64,000 nucleotides of DNA from Sipunculus nudus (taxonomy: Eukaryota > Annelida > Sipuncula > Golfingiida > Sipunculidae), in the NCBI GenBank assembly GCA_026874595.1, contig CM049312.1, forward strand, positions 65,566,929-65,630,928, in the 5' to 3' direction. Within the stretch, counting starts at the first letter, position 1, and each line of letters opens with the position of its first letter. The notes beneath the pieces were generated by a model. The model was given only the letters and a program-made list of their open reading frames with translations. It had not been told where the DNA came from and searched no databases. Positions 12,724 through 24,964 of this stretch are shown here, one piece after another. The translations under genes were made by a program, and so were the position numbers.

Positions 12724-13275
12724 TATAGCTCGGCAATGATATAAAAAAACAATTGAATAAATTTTGAGGGCGATCCATGCGTAAATAACCCGGGAATGAG
12801 CTCTAGTATTTTATGAGGGGGGGGGGGGGGTCAAAAGAATTTATTTGTATACGCAGGTGACGTATGGCCATATTCTGGTGCGAATCTTCACGTCACAGAG
12901 GACAATGACGTCACTCAATGTGTACGTGCCATTTTCCTGAAAGATGTCGTTAAATCAACGTTCAGCGGGGGGGGGGGGGTTGCCACCGTTGTTAATTGTT
13001 CGTTGTTAATGAAGTTTGATGAAATTCTTAGGATAGCTCGGCAATGATACAAGGAACAATTGATTAATTTTGGGCTGATTCATGCGTAAAAAACCAGGAA
13101 TGAGATCTGGTGTTTTAGGGGGGTCTATTGCATATTTTCTTACACTAGGACGATTAGCAGGTGAAGATATGGCCATATATTGAGAGAGTGGTGACGTCAT
13201 GGAGCACAATGACGTCATAGCACGTGTACTATCCGTTTCCCTGAAAGGTATCAGTAAATCGACGTTGAGCAGGGG
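12724..13275 (+). repeat. Tandem duplication (~300-bp unit) carrying TGACGTCA sites
   Basis: Segment 12724-12971 is repeated in diverged form at 13032-13275. Shared blocks include TAGCTCGGCAATGATA, CATGCGTAAA, ATGGCCATAT, CACAATGACGTCA and a G-run end. CRE-like palindromes or near-palindromes sit near 12905, 13191 and 13209. Poly-G runs at 12818 and 12967 end the units. It is probably part of a repeat family rather than a promoter. Confidence 0.65.
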
Positions 13276-13289
13276 GCCACGGTTGCTTG

Positions 13290-15100
13290 TCGTTTTCATA
13301 GTTTTTTTAAGCTTCCCCAAACCCAAACCCCCACAGGAGATGGGGCCAAAAACCCGACAAGTTTCGAGGGCTAGTTTCTTCGTTAGTAGCGGATAAGAGT
13401 TCTTTTCTACGGAATATGGAATTTGTGGAAAGATTTCATATGAACCTGCACAGTGTCATGCATTTTCTCTGTGCTGCCTTTCGATAACATCCGAAAACTT
13501 AAAAATTCGTTACATGTAGCGATCATCATTGCCGGATATATAAGCATTCCGCATGCCGGGTCCGCGCATGAGGAATCTCACCTTCTTTATTTCTCAATAC
13601 GTGTACCGATTTTATACACTTTCCGCATCCCGCATTCCGTGCATATATGAAATATCTTAGCTATAGTCTGCAAATATATTCGACTTTACCTGTTTATTGC
13701 CTCAACTAAGCGCAATGGTTATGTTTATGCGGGTGTTGGTCAAGAAGTTATTGACGGATTTTGATGAAATTGATTAAATTTTGAAACGGTAACATTCTTG
13801 ATCAAGGAATATTTTAAAGAAAAAATGCTGCTTTTCTGAGAGTTCCATATGAGGCTAATGAGCTGACTTGGCGGAGGTCTGCGCTCTCTGAGTGCTTTTC
13901 TAGTTTTATAATGGTTCAGTCCATGTATTTTGCCAAAAACACTCGCAAGTGTTCTGTCCGCATCATTTGAGAATTTGTGTGTTCGGAGACTAAGGGTTGA
14001 ACCGCCCGCGATCGCCGCAGAACGAAGAGATGTGGCGTTGTGACCCGAGAGGGGCGACTTAAAAACGAGGCAGGAGCAGAGATTTGTTTTGGGGACGCTG
14101 GTGATTGCAAAAGAATGGACAAAATACTGGACAAAAAGCAAGAACTCTAGGAAGGATTGTTGAATTGTATGGCCCACAGGTGAGAGTTCTTTTTGTGTGT
14201 GCCCGTAGTAGATACATATCGACTGGTTAACGCGGACAGGTTGGACGTGTTGATAGGGGTCTCGCTAAATGTGAACAAGGCCCCGTGCAGATCTGGGCCA
14301 GACGGATGGTTCCGGCTCCCCTCTCTTAATTGTAAACGGGGACCCGTATGTACCAGAACTTTATTTTTGTATTTCTTTCGCAATTATTTTTATAATTGAA
14401 ACCAGACTTACTTTCTTGTCTGTCATCCTGTGGCGCCATTTGACTGAACCGGTGTGTCGTCTGTGAGTTAGAAAAATATCATTTCCCCCTTAATTTGGGA
14501 ATAGAGGACCCGTGTAGTAGCGGGCGGGATTCGGTTCGCCACAGACCTGGTGGCCAGCTCGTTTAGGGGATAATTTGGTGTTTTGGTGGCATTTTCAGTC
14601 GGAATATTCATATTTTAAAAACTCGGAAACAGAATAGATCGTCAGAATAGTTCGTCTCCTGACCAATAGGCGTTACTGAACTGAGTAAACATTTGATTGC
14701 TGTGAATTCAGACTAGTGTATAGTGTGGCCAACAGATGGCCTCACTGATTCACAACACAATGGAATGAAAGATTAAATGACTTTAAAAAAGTTTGGTGCT
14801 CTCCTGGAGTGAATGTTATATACTATAATCCGTCCCAAATCCCTTTTCCGCATGTTTTTTTTTAGATAATTATTTTAAGAATATTCTTTAAAAATGCCCC
14901 TTGGCATGAAGTAGATAAACAAATATTTCGCCGATTTTGTGTAAAGTAGTTATACATCATTTATAAAGGATTTACTTTGCGACTCTTTTGCGTTATTTAT
15001 GCTGATATACCATGGATGGCGTCTTCCCGGCACTGCTGGACAGTACATTCCTCGATGGTACACTTTCCTTGTCTATGGCTGAGTTTGGTGTTTGTTAGAC
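13290..15100. other. No gene recognised; possible LTR-type end near 14190-14545
   Basis: Frames of 72-145 codons on the minus strand at 13740-14383 have no motif I recognise. Sequence near 14535-14560 (CACAGACCTGGTGGCCAGC) resembles an LTR end followed by a primer-binding-like TGGTGGC, and a gag relic lies 2.3 kb downstream. An LTR is only a weak inference because no second copy is visible. Confidence 0.25.
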
Positions 15101-15104
15101 AACA

Positions 15105-15166
15105 GTGACGTCACAAAGACGTCACAGTGATCGGTCGCGCGTCACATTCAATTGACGTACGTCATA
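15105..15166. promoter_or_regulatory. Cluster of CRE/ATF-type GACGTCA sites
   Basis: Within about 60 bp lie TGACGTCA, GACGTCAC and GACGTACGTC, plus a GCGCGTCAC. Such clusters bind CREB/ATF-type bZIP factors in animals. No coding exon follows that I can support, so the target is unknown. Confidence 0.35.
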
Positions 15167-15403
15167 AATTTGACTGGCTTGATTATTATCAGTTCTCACA
15201 CAAGGTATAAGTCGTAAACGCTGTAGTTTGTTTTGTCATATTTTGGATTATTTATTTGTCTCCTACAAAACAAAACAAGGTAAGGCATTTCATTTTACGC
15301 GGGTAGTCGGATGAATAGCTCCTGCAACCTTTGGACAAGAAAGCTTTTCACTGCTTTTTTTTGTATAAAGTATAATCCCGGAAAAAAACATCCAGACAGG
15401 GGT

Positions 15404-15949
15404 ACTATAGTCCATTTCACCACCTGCTGTCCACCTGTTTTTTGTAGATGATTTACTTAAAAGTTTATATTTTTCAATATTTTTCAAGTAGACAACACAA
15501 GGAAGTGACAACCTAATATGGCAGTTAAGAATTTTACAATAATTCCCCCGTTTATGTTTCACAACATTTTAGTCTCTTTATCATGATATGGCAGATATGG
15601 TGTGTCCCTCCATAAGTAGCCATCTTTGTTTTGTTGGTTATATTTTTTAGAGTGTTTACATGAGATTATCCAATCAGCAGCTGTCAGTTCAGGCTGTTTT
15701 TGCATGTTAACAATGACCTTGACCGCCATAAGTGGGTCTGATATGTTGTAAAATGTAGACTGATTTTTCATATTTTCAGAAAATTCTGTTACTCAAATAT
15801 GGCATAAGGTAGGAATTTAGTTACCTAGTTGAAAATTAGGTTCTGTAATCCTCTCCTGTACACTATAATTGTTTCCCTTGAAATGTAACTAATGAAAATT
15901 TTCATAGCAAAAAACAGGTGGACATGAGGGGATGAAACGGACTATAGGA
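15404..15949. mobile_element. MITE-like element with ~40-bp terminal inverted repeats
   Basis: The arm at 15404-15444 is the imperfect reverse complement of 15908-15949. Both contain an ACTATAGTCC-type end and GTCCACCTGTTTTTTG. About 460 bp of AT-rich noncoding sequence lies between. The size and TIR structure fit a non-autonomous DNA transposon. The superfamily is undetermined. Confidence 0.65.
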
Positions 15950-15959
15950 CGGACTATAT

Positions 15960-16830
15960 TGGAGCTTGAGGATATAATTTGAATTTTTCTGCTTGAACCG
16001 GCAAACAGTTCAAACATTGGGATGATTATCCATTGTTAATCGGGTTGACCAATGTGATTTAAAGTTAATGTATTTGTAGTTGTTGTAGTTGTATTTAACT
16101 TGGTTGAACTTTTAACATTTGTTTTTCATGGCCTGTATAATTCAAGTATATTCATATTGTTGCTGATTTACTCGGTAATATTAATATTTTCGGGGGAAAA
16201 TTAACTGAATTAGATAAACATGTGTTGGTATCAAAGATTAATTTAATGATAAAATTACTGGGATTTGGTCCATGTTTATAATTGGGGGCAGAACTGAATG
16301 GGAATATACCAATAAGTGTTTGTTTATATTTCATATTTAACCTATGTATACCCAACATTTATTTTTTGCTTGGATAGCCATGCCTGTATATAAGATAAGC
16401 CTGAGGAATGATCATGATTATATTTCATTTTTGTCTATTGCACAACAATTTTACTTGGATATTTATGAGTCTGGTGGTTTTGACTTGCAAGTTGTTCCAT
16501 GTACAGTGACCATATGTTTTTACATACTTTGTTAAAAAAGAAAGAGAGTATCTCATTGCACAGTTGTGTACCATGATTACTATTGACAGTCATACTGGAC
16601 ATTTACTCCATGAGAGTTAATGACAGCACAAGAAGTATTGTGTGTGACATTTATAACAATGAGAATAGAAAATCAGGTAAAAATAGCGCGACAACAAACA
16701 ACATTTTTTAACTTGTTTGACTCCGATACTACCAGCCCAAGCAATACAAATTTAAAGTAGGCAGGAGGCCTGTTTTGTTAAACCATGTACTAAGGGTAAA
16801 GAACATGTAAGTAATAGTCTGAGTTCTCTT
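15960..16830. other. No gene seen
   Basis: AT-rich sequence without recognisable features. It may be the 5' untranslated part of the retroelement whose gag-like relic starts just after. Confidence 0.35.
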
Positions 16831-16849
16831 GGCGATTCGGTTATAGTAC

Positions 16850-17636
16850 AGATGAAAAGCAATATTCCAGCACCGCAAAGGCAGTCGCAGCCATCTCAAT
16901 TACCCAGAGACAATTTAACAGGAATATTTGGTCAAATGACACAACCAGGGCCAAGTACCCCTCAAGGTCAAAACCCCTTTGATATGATATGCCATTTTCT
17001 TCACCTTGGCAAGGGGAATCTCGAAGTATGGGTGATAACATGAAACCGAGAGGGCGCGTTTAGAAGAAAGTTTAGAGGAACGTTTAGAAAACGATCGTGA
17101 ACTGAAAGTGGCCCTGGAATCGCGATTCGCGCCTAAAGAAAGAAAAAACAGCATTCAGAAATGAATTTCGCAAACGAAAGCGACATCAAGGCGAGAATCG
17201 TAGAGACCATGCATATACATTGCATTGCATACTTAGCGAAAAGTTTATCTTGGGTCTAGACCACCATGAGCTACAAAAGCATATGCATTTCGCGAGGCCA
17301 GCTACACTAGCTGTCATATCCGTCGCAGTCGATTTCGAGTCAGTTGATTCCCGTGATCCTACTGTCCCGACCTTAAGTAGACCAAGGTCATCAAAGGTCG
17401 AGGGTAATTCAACAAATGAACAAAGTCAGCCACCTGCAAAGATAAGCCTGTGGCATGTTCAGGCATCACAAGTCAATAATCCAGTCATGACCCTTCAGAG
17501 ACCGATTATAACCCCTGGCCAAGGTGAAAGGTCAACAGATGAGAGAAAACTTGAGCCTGGTACGTACTTTTATTGTGGGAAAGCTGTTTATTACAAAAGA
17601 AATTGTCCCAATCACAGGCGTCACAGAGGATAATGC
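16850..17636 (+). pseudogene. LTR-retrotransposon gag relic with decayed zinc knuckle
   Basis: Broken plus-strand frames give a Gag-like order. First comes a Gln/Pro-rich N-terminus (from 16852), then a charged Arg/Lys segment. A capsid-end segment follows with EKFILGLDHHELQKHMHFAR (about 17238-17298), matching the F..GL.....Q....F/A pattern of invertebrate Gypsy-class Gags. The linker is polar, and the end is YCGKAVYYKRNCPNHRRHRG before a stop at 17634. That end is a CCHC knuckle (C-x2-C-x4-H-x4-C) that has lost its first Cys and has Tyr in place of His, so RNA binding would be impaired. No protease, reverse transcriptase or integrase of the same element follows. Confidence 0.6.
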
Positions 17637-17784
17637 GACCCCGTAAAGGTGGCGGCGCTACCGTGCCTACATCATAGTATCCCGACTTTGTTTGGGGATA
17701 CAATTATTAAAGAGCACTATACGAGTATGCTGTCAAAGGAACAAAGACTATTTCGCGAAAATGAACTGTCAGACAAAGAATTAT

Positions 17785-18480
17785 TTAAATGTTAAAGAAC
17801 TTTTAAAAATTGCAAAACTTCAGGATCTGATGGTTTGTCAGTTGAATTTTATAAATACTTTTGGGAAGAAATTAAAGCAGATCTGATTGGCTGCATATTC
17901 ATATTCTTTTAAAAAGTGTTGTTAAATATTTCACAACGACAGGGAATCATCACATTAATACCAAAATGTTTAAAGATTCAACTTTACTCAAGAACTGGAG
18001 AAAATATCCTTGTTAAATATTGATTATAAATAACTGACCTAATGTATGGCTTGTAGATTGAAGAGGGTTTTCCAAAGCATTATCCATCAGGGCAAACTGA
18101 ATTTATTAACAATAGATACATAGGTGAAAGCATTAGTAGAATAAATAATTTAATGAAACACTATTATAAATTAAGGGCAATCTAATAATAATAGACTTTG
18201 AAAAGGCTTTTGACATATTAGAATGGTCATTTATTCAGAAATCAATTAAACATTACACTCAAACATTACACATTAAACCAATATAAATCTGACACAGTAA
18301 AATACATTTTCGTCATTCCTATTTAAAAATTAGACGAGTCCTGACTATAAAACAGAGATGTACGTCTACTAACAATTGATATAGCATGGTTTCAGAGGGT
18401 GAGAATCCACAAAGGTTTTAAAAATAGCAAGTTATATGCAAGCAGTATATTACCCCAATATCATAGAACAAAGATTATGT
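17785..18480 (+). pseudogene. L1/Tx1-like LINE reverse-transcriptase relic
   Basis: The plus strand shows, with frameshifts, SGSDGLSVEFYKYFWEEI-type sequence at about 17820-17880. IITLIPK follows near 17945-17970, a GFINNRYIGESISRINNLM-like segment near 18095-18160, and IDFEKAFDILEWSFIQKS at about 18192-18245, which carries palm motif A (FDxxxAFD). These match the L1/Tx1 order (PGSDG..FY..FW, QRQGIITLIPK, RYIGESI, FEKAFD..EW). Multiple stops show it is dead. No poly-A tail was identified. Confidence 0.7.
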
Positions 18481-18489
18481 CTAATTTTG

Positions 18490-19390
18490 GCTAAAACTTA
18501 AAAAGATTCCATCTGTGAAATTATAAAAAAAAATTAGAAGAAAGGATACGTAGGAGCCATGGCTCTCCAACTCAACGTATTGCAGAGTGTTTGTACATTA
18601 AAATTAAATAAAAAATAGCTATTAGTCAAATCCTAATCGTTTCAGATATGTTAATAATGTTAACTGTTCGAATCGAATCTAAAAATGTCACATACACTCA
18701 TTCATTTGAGACTACTCGTGAAAAATATATGTGCCAGGAAAATGTACAAACCCGAGAAAGCTTAGGATAACGAGTATTTTGTTTAATAGTAACTATATTA
18801 TTGTAAATTGAAGCGGAATATGCTTTAACTGAAACAAAAATAATTGTGTCAGAGTGTCAGTTTCAGATTCTGGAGAAGCTTATCCATGTTCTTGAGGTTG
18901 GAGTTGTTAATGTTTGCCAAACTCAAAGGAACAGCCAAGGATATACCCGACGGCGTGTCTTTCCTTGGATAAAGTGTCGCTCATAATGGGAAATTTGCTT
19001 AAACGGAGGTTAAAAAAACGACGGGAAAGTGAGAGATAAATGTTCATGAATTAGTAGCATTAACAACACAAGGTTCTGTGAAAACATACGGTTCCGTTTT
19101 ATAATGTAAAAGTCAATTTTAAGAGATTCCATCGAGTCATTACATATTCAATAACGATTTTATTTTTCAAATCATCCATGCATAAAAAGTTCGTCAGTAA
19201 TGTATCTCATGTTCTGCAATTCTGCCCGTATTCTTCAATTCTCTTTATACTACTGCAAATCAAATGGATGGACACGGGTTGAAAAAACTGATATAATAAC
19301 ATAACAATATGACGTAAGTTGAATATTCTCTAAAGGGTACCAAATTATAATATGACAGAATATGTAGCCCCTTATTTGAAAATGTATAAC
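18490..19390. other. No gene seen
   Basis: AT-rich sequence lacking supported features. It may include decayed 3' sequence of the preceding LINE relic. Confidence 0.4.
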
Positions 19391-19399
19391 CCAACAATT

Positions 19400-19548
19400 A
19401 CGACCACCTTGGGGACTGACCAAAGTGGTCGTTATTTGGAGGTGGTCGTATTTGTGAAGCTATAAGTTACGTGAAACGTTAAGCGGGACCAAGAAAAATT
19501 GTAGGGGTGGTCGCAATTGCGGGATGGTCGCAAGGCGGGGTTCCACTG
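19400..19548. mobile_element. Terminal fragment of a DNA transposon with GGTGGTCG subterminal repeats
   Basis: Several TGGTCG motifs occur at 19402-19531 and the segment ends in GCGGGGTTCCACTG at 19535-19548. Read on the minus strand this is a CAGTGGAACCCCGC-type terminus, a form seen in pogo/Tigger-like inverted repeats. The opposite terminus was not found, so only one end is present. Confidence 0.4.
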
Positions 19549-19551
19549 TTT

Positions 19552-19552
19552 T

Positions 19553-19622
<70 letters not shown>
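19552..19622. repeat. (TA)n microsatellite
   Basis: About 70 bp of TA repeat with one interruption, abutting the transposon terminus. Confidence 0.9.
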
Positions 19623-19626
<4 letters not shown>

Positions 19627-20154
19627 CAAGTTTGTTTACTAGTAAAACTCCCCCTATTTTCGCTCAAATGAACAAGGAAGAAGTAGATAATAATTTCATT
19701 CACAACTTCTGATTGGTATCAGGTATTTTTGCTCCTAAAAAGCGTTCAACTCATCATGATCCTCTAGCTTTAAACCACGCACTTGATGATTTGTTCTAAT
19801 AATCTAAATGGGGCATGGAACGGAAGAGCTAAATCTTGTTTTCTGAAAATTATTACTACCCAAGGTCTATTAGATATTTTTTTATCCAAATAATACACAA
19901 ATGCGTGACCTATAAAAGTCCAAGGACATAATATTTTATACTAATGATACCTCCGCTGGGAAGCGTTCCCCTTGTTTTGTTTTTTTGTCTGTTCGCAATT
20001 TTACGCAAAATGTAATGAATTATTTTAAAAAAGGTCAGGAGACAATTAAGAAACAATCCATGACATTTTATAATTCACTGGGAGTGACACTTTTTTTTAT
20101 TCAAAGACTTTTTTCCTTTGTGACAGGGCGGTTCCAAATATGAGTAATATTCAA

Positions 20155-20625
20155 ATGAAATATATCTTTTACCATTTATGCGTTCAATAGTATACATGCA
20201 TCGTGACTTATTTAGTTGAACACGCGATTTTCTTTGGAAAGTATCACTGATTATATCATCCAAGTTTCTTTTTCTTGGGTAGGATATTTCAATGCAGATT
20301 AAAAGACATAAATCTATCAGCTTAAAATCCTTGTAGGTGTCACAACGCCTGCTTTGTCCGTGTTGATGTATTAGTACCTTATCCGTGTTGGTGGTGTAGT
20401 ACCTTATCCGTGCGGGTGTACGTGACCGTGAATGCACGAATGTTCTTGATTTGTAATAAAAGTCATACGCGGGAACACACTGAAACGGCCGGCCATCCTA
20501 ATGCATCAAAATCCTGGTGAACAGCCTGTAATCTTAACATCAGACTAGGGGGTGGTGGGTTAACAGAACAGAATACATGTGAGCTCTCAAACGAAAATGA
20601 AACTCAGCCTCTATGGCAACAGATC
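20155..20625 (+). repeat. Left flank of satellite-bearing element, copy 1
   Basis: This segment matches 51709-52146 throughout in diverged form. Shared stretches include ACTGATTATATCATCCAA, GTCATACGCGGGAA, CACTGAAACGGCC and ATACATGTGAGCTCTCA. In both copies it contains a few diverged 25-bp monomers (CCTTATCCGTG-type). Here the match to the rest of the element is interrupted by about 3.7 kb of other sequence before the monomer array resumes near 24.4 kb. Confidence 0.75.
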
Positions 20626-20934
20626 AATTAATTTGTCGCGTACACGTCGGCTACTGTCAATAACCTCTGCGAGACAAATGTTTGTGTGATCGAGGTATGA
20701 AATAAAAAAAAAGTTTTTAAATACACATTGTAGGTGCTGTAAGAAAGATTACAAACCTAACAATCTAACGATTGTCTGGTTTATCGCGATCCTCCATACA
20801 AGATTTAAAACCACTCTGACGCTGGTCGCAGAACCTTTATGGTGCGCCATATCCGTGTCAGTGCTACAAACCCAAGGGCGTGCGCAGGATTTAAGCATAG
20901 GGGGGCTCACGACGGAAAATTTTCTGACATTGTA

Positions 20935-21010
20935 CAGCCCCCCCCCACCTTCTCCTCCGCCGAGACAGTCGACAGTAGCAATATTATCTATATACCCCCC
21001 CCCCCCCTTT
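20935..21010. repeat. C-rich low-complexity tracts
   Basis: Two poly-C runs with intervening CCTTCTCCTCCGCC. The Pro/Gly-rich frames over this stretch are artefacts of composition. Confidence 0.7.
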
Positions 21011-21761
21011 GATTCTGGTCCACCAAACATTAAATACTTATTGAAGGGCTATACTAAAGAATGGAATGTAATTGAGGGATGGAAATTTTTTCTGCATTTA
21101 ATGCCAAGTTTATTCATATATATATACTTTATCCACGATGCTAAACTGAAAAAAAAGTCATATATGCAGGTCTTGCTTTTGCTTTAGATGTTTCCTCTTT
21201 ATCAAGCACCTACAGGTTGCTGAGGTCAAGACCCCAGCCCTGTGCGCTCCCAAAGCATAATTTTGAGAGCCAATAGACGTGAAGCCACCATGCCAAGCAG
21301 GAAGCCGCGAGAGACTGCCAACGTTTTACCCGTACGGCTGACCTGAGGAAAGCCACAGTACCCACACCCACAAAGGCAGAAGCAGCATGCATTCCCTCCA
21401 CCGATCCTTGCAGCGGAGACCCAGCCACGCGAATCGAGAACCGAACCCGTTCAATTAAACGACAAAACTTTGAGACGAATGCCATTTTATAGTAGCAGTT
21501 TCAGCCATTTGGACAACGTTAGCAAGTTTTTCCGTCATAAGCATATGAAGGACTTAGCAAGCACCCGTACAACCTCAAGGCAAGCAACCAACAAACGGTT
21601 ACCCACACAACAATCTGTGTCTCTCATGCTATGTGTACTATCAACAACAATAAGATCACAATAACGACAAAACCAATTGAAACTTAGGAGAATAAAAAAA
21701 ATTTACAGGAACATATATGATTAGGGGTTAAAATAGTGCCACCGCAGCGAGTGTAGATGCG

Positions 21762-22789
21762 TCAGGGTGGCTTTCCATAAGCCTCGGTCACAACCCGCTG
21801 CGGTCAACGCACGCCGTACACTACCGCACGGTTATTGAAACCGCAGGAATACTAATGCGGCCGACGTGCGGGAATGGCACGGTGTCTTCCTTATTCTTAC
21901 GGAAAAAAAAAGCTAATCTTGCGGACGCCGCAAGCTAACCTTACGAAAGCCGCAAAGACCTTTTACGACAGCCGCAGGTACACCGAACGTCTCTCGGGCA
22001 GCCAAGCAGGCGTTGAAATCGCACGGGCATCCTACGACGTCCGTACGTCTACTGTACGGTGCCCGTACGGAGCCCGTAGGTGGCTGCCTGACGCACGGCC
22101 GCCGCATCAACTTAAGCGCTTGCGCTTATGTCAGTTACGGTCATTGCGGAGTCCCTGCGGCCTTTGAAAAACGCACGGTTGCCGTGCGTATATAGCACGG
22201 AGTAGCCCAAAGCACTCTCCGTACGGCGACCGTATCCCGGTTGTGACAGAGGCTATATACATGCGGGTCCCCGCCCGTTGAAATCAAACAACTTGTTTTC
22301 TTTGTCTCCTTTTCATACGTGCGGCCCAAGCGCGGGACCCGCATGTGGATCCAACAGTGCCGGATTTCTGCGGGGGCCCGCATGCGGATGCTACATGCAT
22401 ATATCAGTAGGTGTCCTTATTTTTTAAAAGAAAGAGGAGCCGATATAGCTTATTAGACTGCATAAAAAATATACGACCAGTCTTCACTGAGATACTGCCC
22501 TGGGCCAGCTCTAGTTTAGAGTGTGACAGGAAATGGCCACCATTTCAGCCTGGACGGTGAGATACAATATTAATCCGCTTCAATCTGGCTTATCAGTGTA
22601 CATGATTACACAGAATATTCTTAACACATTACAGTCAAATTTGAGAAATTATGATTATTAGTGCATGCGTTTGTCCCTACTAATGGGTCACCCACCTGAG
22701 GGGTACCGCACATATTGAAAGGGACTGTCCGCAGGCGGGGACCCGTGCCCGCGCGGGTGAAAATCCGCATGTATGGAAAGCCACCCTCA
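21762..22789. mobile_element. GC-rich TIR element of ~1.03 kb with nested inverted repeats
   Basis: The outer arms TCAGGGTGGCTTTCCATA (21762-21779) and 22772-22789 are inverted with one mismatch. A second inverted pair is nested inside: near 21778-21806 and 22224-22252, sharing AAGCCTC/AGCCTC and TCACAACC. The interior at 21780-22390 is far richer in GC than its surroundings and full of CCGCA, GTACGG and CGCACGG words. No transposase frame is visible, so this is a non-autonomous element. Confidence 0.65.
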
Positions 22790-24370
22790 GACTGTTACCT
22801 ACTTTGACAGGGGTCAGAACAGCAGTGGAAGCTGTATCGATGACTTCTGTATTTCTAAGATTACCAGACCTACATTTGTTGGTATGAATTTGAATAATTA
22901 ATATTTGCATCTCAAATGCATCAATACCTGGTTTGTAACAATAATATAAAGCTATATCGGTTCGCGATAAGTTGATAATTGACAATATATATATAGCACG
23001 GGATCTATCAATAATAAACGAAGCACGGGAGCAAAATAAAAAAGGACCCCCCCCCCCCACGCACAAACAAAGAAAAGCACAAAGATAATTTTAAAAAATA
23101 AAATGAAAGGGGCCCCCCACCAAATCGTTTTATATTTAGCGTGAATCAATAAATAAATTTGGTTTCTTGAATAATTATATTCATGCACACTCAACAAAAT
23201 CATCTAACCTACATTTATACCTGATCTAAACTTATAACGGAGTAAATGAATAAATTAAAAACACGGCATGTACTTCCGGAACAAAAGATTACGATTTCCA
23301 CGCATTCTAATGGGCCTTAAGAACTCCTGGCCCATCAAAGCCCTTTGGACCATACGGTTTAAAACTTGCTATTGCTATTTTAAGACAAATGAGAGACTTA
23401 AATTTGAGACTTCATCGTCATGTCTGTACTTGTGCCCTTGGGAACTCCTGGGCCACGAGTCTCAGAGGCCCGATCAATTCCGATTAAAACTAAAAGCTAA
23501 AACCAATGAGAAAACATAAAGTTCCGCATTAATAATTAAGTTTAAATGGGCTCTATAGGAGACAAAGCCCAAGCCGGCCCTGTTTGAGTCGTCCTTATGA
23601 CAGCTTAATAAATGCAAGTTAACAAAAAAGCCAAAAGAGATTTTCTCATTTCAAGTATTTTCTGGCGTTCTTCACATGATAGGAAACTCCTGACGGGCCC
23701 GCGCCCCTTTGAATCACTAACTATTAAAAACTCTATATTTACTTTTTGTGAAACATGTGACTTAAGCATCTTGTGCCTTATTGGGAATTTCTAGGCTAAA
23801 ATAAAACCAAGTGAGACTTCTACATTTTCAAACATTTCATTGGGTCCTATAGAAAATTCCTGGTCCTTTAATACGGGTTCTTTAATATAGGCCCCTCAAT
23901 AACGATTAAAAACTCCATACACATGCTTCTCAAATGGCAGACATGATGTGCATTCCTTAGGCCCTTTATAGGACACACTTTACCGACCCGCACCCTCGTG
24001 GGGTCTCCTTACTAAAATTCATATGAGCTAACATAAAAAACTATACGAGACTTGTACATTTCCAAACATATTTTTCTACACTATAGGAAATTCCTGGTCG
24101 ATCTGGGGCCCCCTTGGTCCCGCTCGGTTCCGGTACCTTGTGCCTGCTGTCCCAACCTTTCATATGGCCTGCTTTAAATCAGATACACCACGGCGTTGAT
24201 AGAACACCACACATTGATGTTACTTGAACCAGTCACAGAAGTGGGATCCGGTATCTATTGGCTATATAACCACCAGGGCTGTCGTGCTCCATGCATCTCA
24301 CGATATATCCAACGCATGAGCAGCGGCTTCCAATGAGGATTTTGTTTGGTCTGTTATAGCCACTAAAGGG
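22790..24370. repeat. Degenerate short repeats; no gene seen
   Basis: A motif of the form (A/G)GGAA(A/C)TCCTGG(G/T)CC recurs near 23318, 23436, 23679, 23849 and 24082, with loosely shared flanks (GATTAAAA(A)CT, AATGAGA). Spacing is irregular (118-243 bp). It looks like a decayed tandem repeat. Poly-C and poly-G runs occur at 23046 and 23110. Confidence 0.4.
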
Positions 24371-24599
24371 TGACATACTATACTGTTACTAAAGTTATAC
24401 TAGTTTTAGCTAGGGCCTCGGCCTTACAAATACGACTTTGTGAGCTTATTTTGCAAAAGGTTTCGGTACGTCCTGGCCATTTACGAAATTGGCTGCTTCC
24501 TAAAAAAATTGTTGAACAGATTTTAGGGGACGGGGCCTGTTACGCCCTCTCTAAACACGCCCCTGAAACCTTATCTGTGTGAGTGTTACATTAACTAGA

Positions 24600-24964
24600 C
24601 CGTGCATGTGTTACAATACCGCACCCTTGTTGGAGTTAAACTGCCTTATCCGAAGAGGTGCAAAGCTCATTATCCGTGTGGGTCTTACAGTACCTCATCC
24701 GTGTGGGTGTTTCGGCACCTGATCGGTGTTGGTGTTACAATACTTATCGGTTTGCGTGTTACAGTAACTTATCTGTGCGCGTTAATTTTCCTCATTCGCG
24801 AGAGTGTTTCAGTACCTCATCCGTGTGATGATAAATCGTATTATCCTTGTTTGTTCCATTTCGGTATAGGTACTACAAAAGCAATAACCGTGTAAGTGTT
24901 ACAGTACCCTATCCGTGTGGAAGTTACAGTACCGTCTACATGTATGTGTAACAGTATCTTATCC
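24600..24964 (+). repeat. Diverged 25-bp monomers, 5' edge of satellite
   Basis: Successive units of about 24-26 bp share a TTACAGTACC-TTATCCGTGTG core but differ from one another at many positions. This is the non-homogenised edge of the array that follows. Confidence 0.8.

Noticed and set aside
20749-21187. Gly-rich and Pro-rich frames on both strands
   Set aside because: They are produced by poly-C and poly-G runs at 20935-21010.
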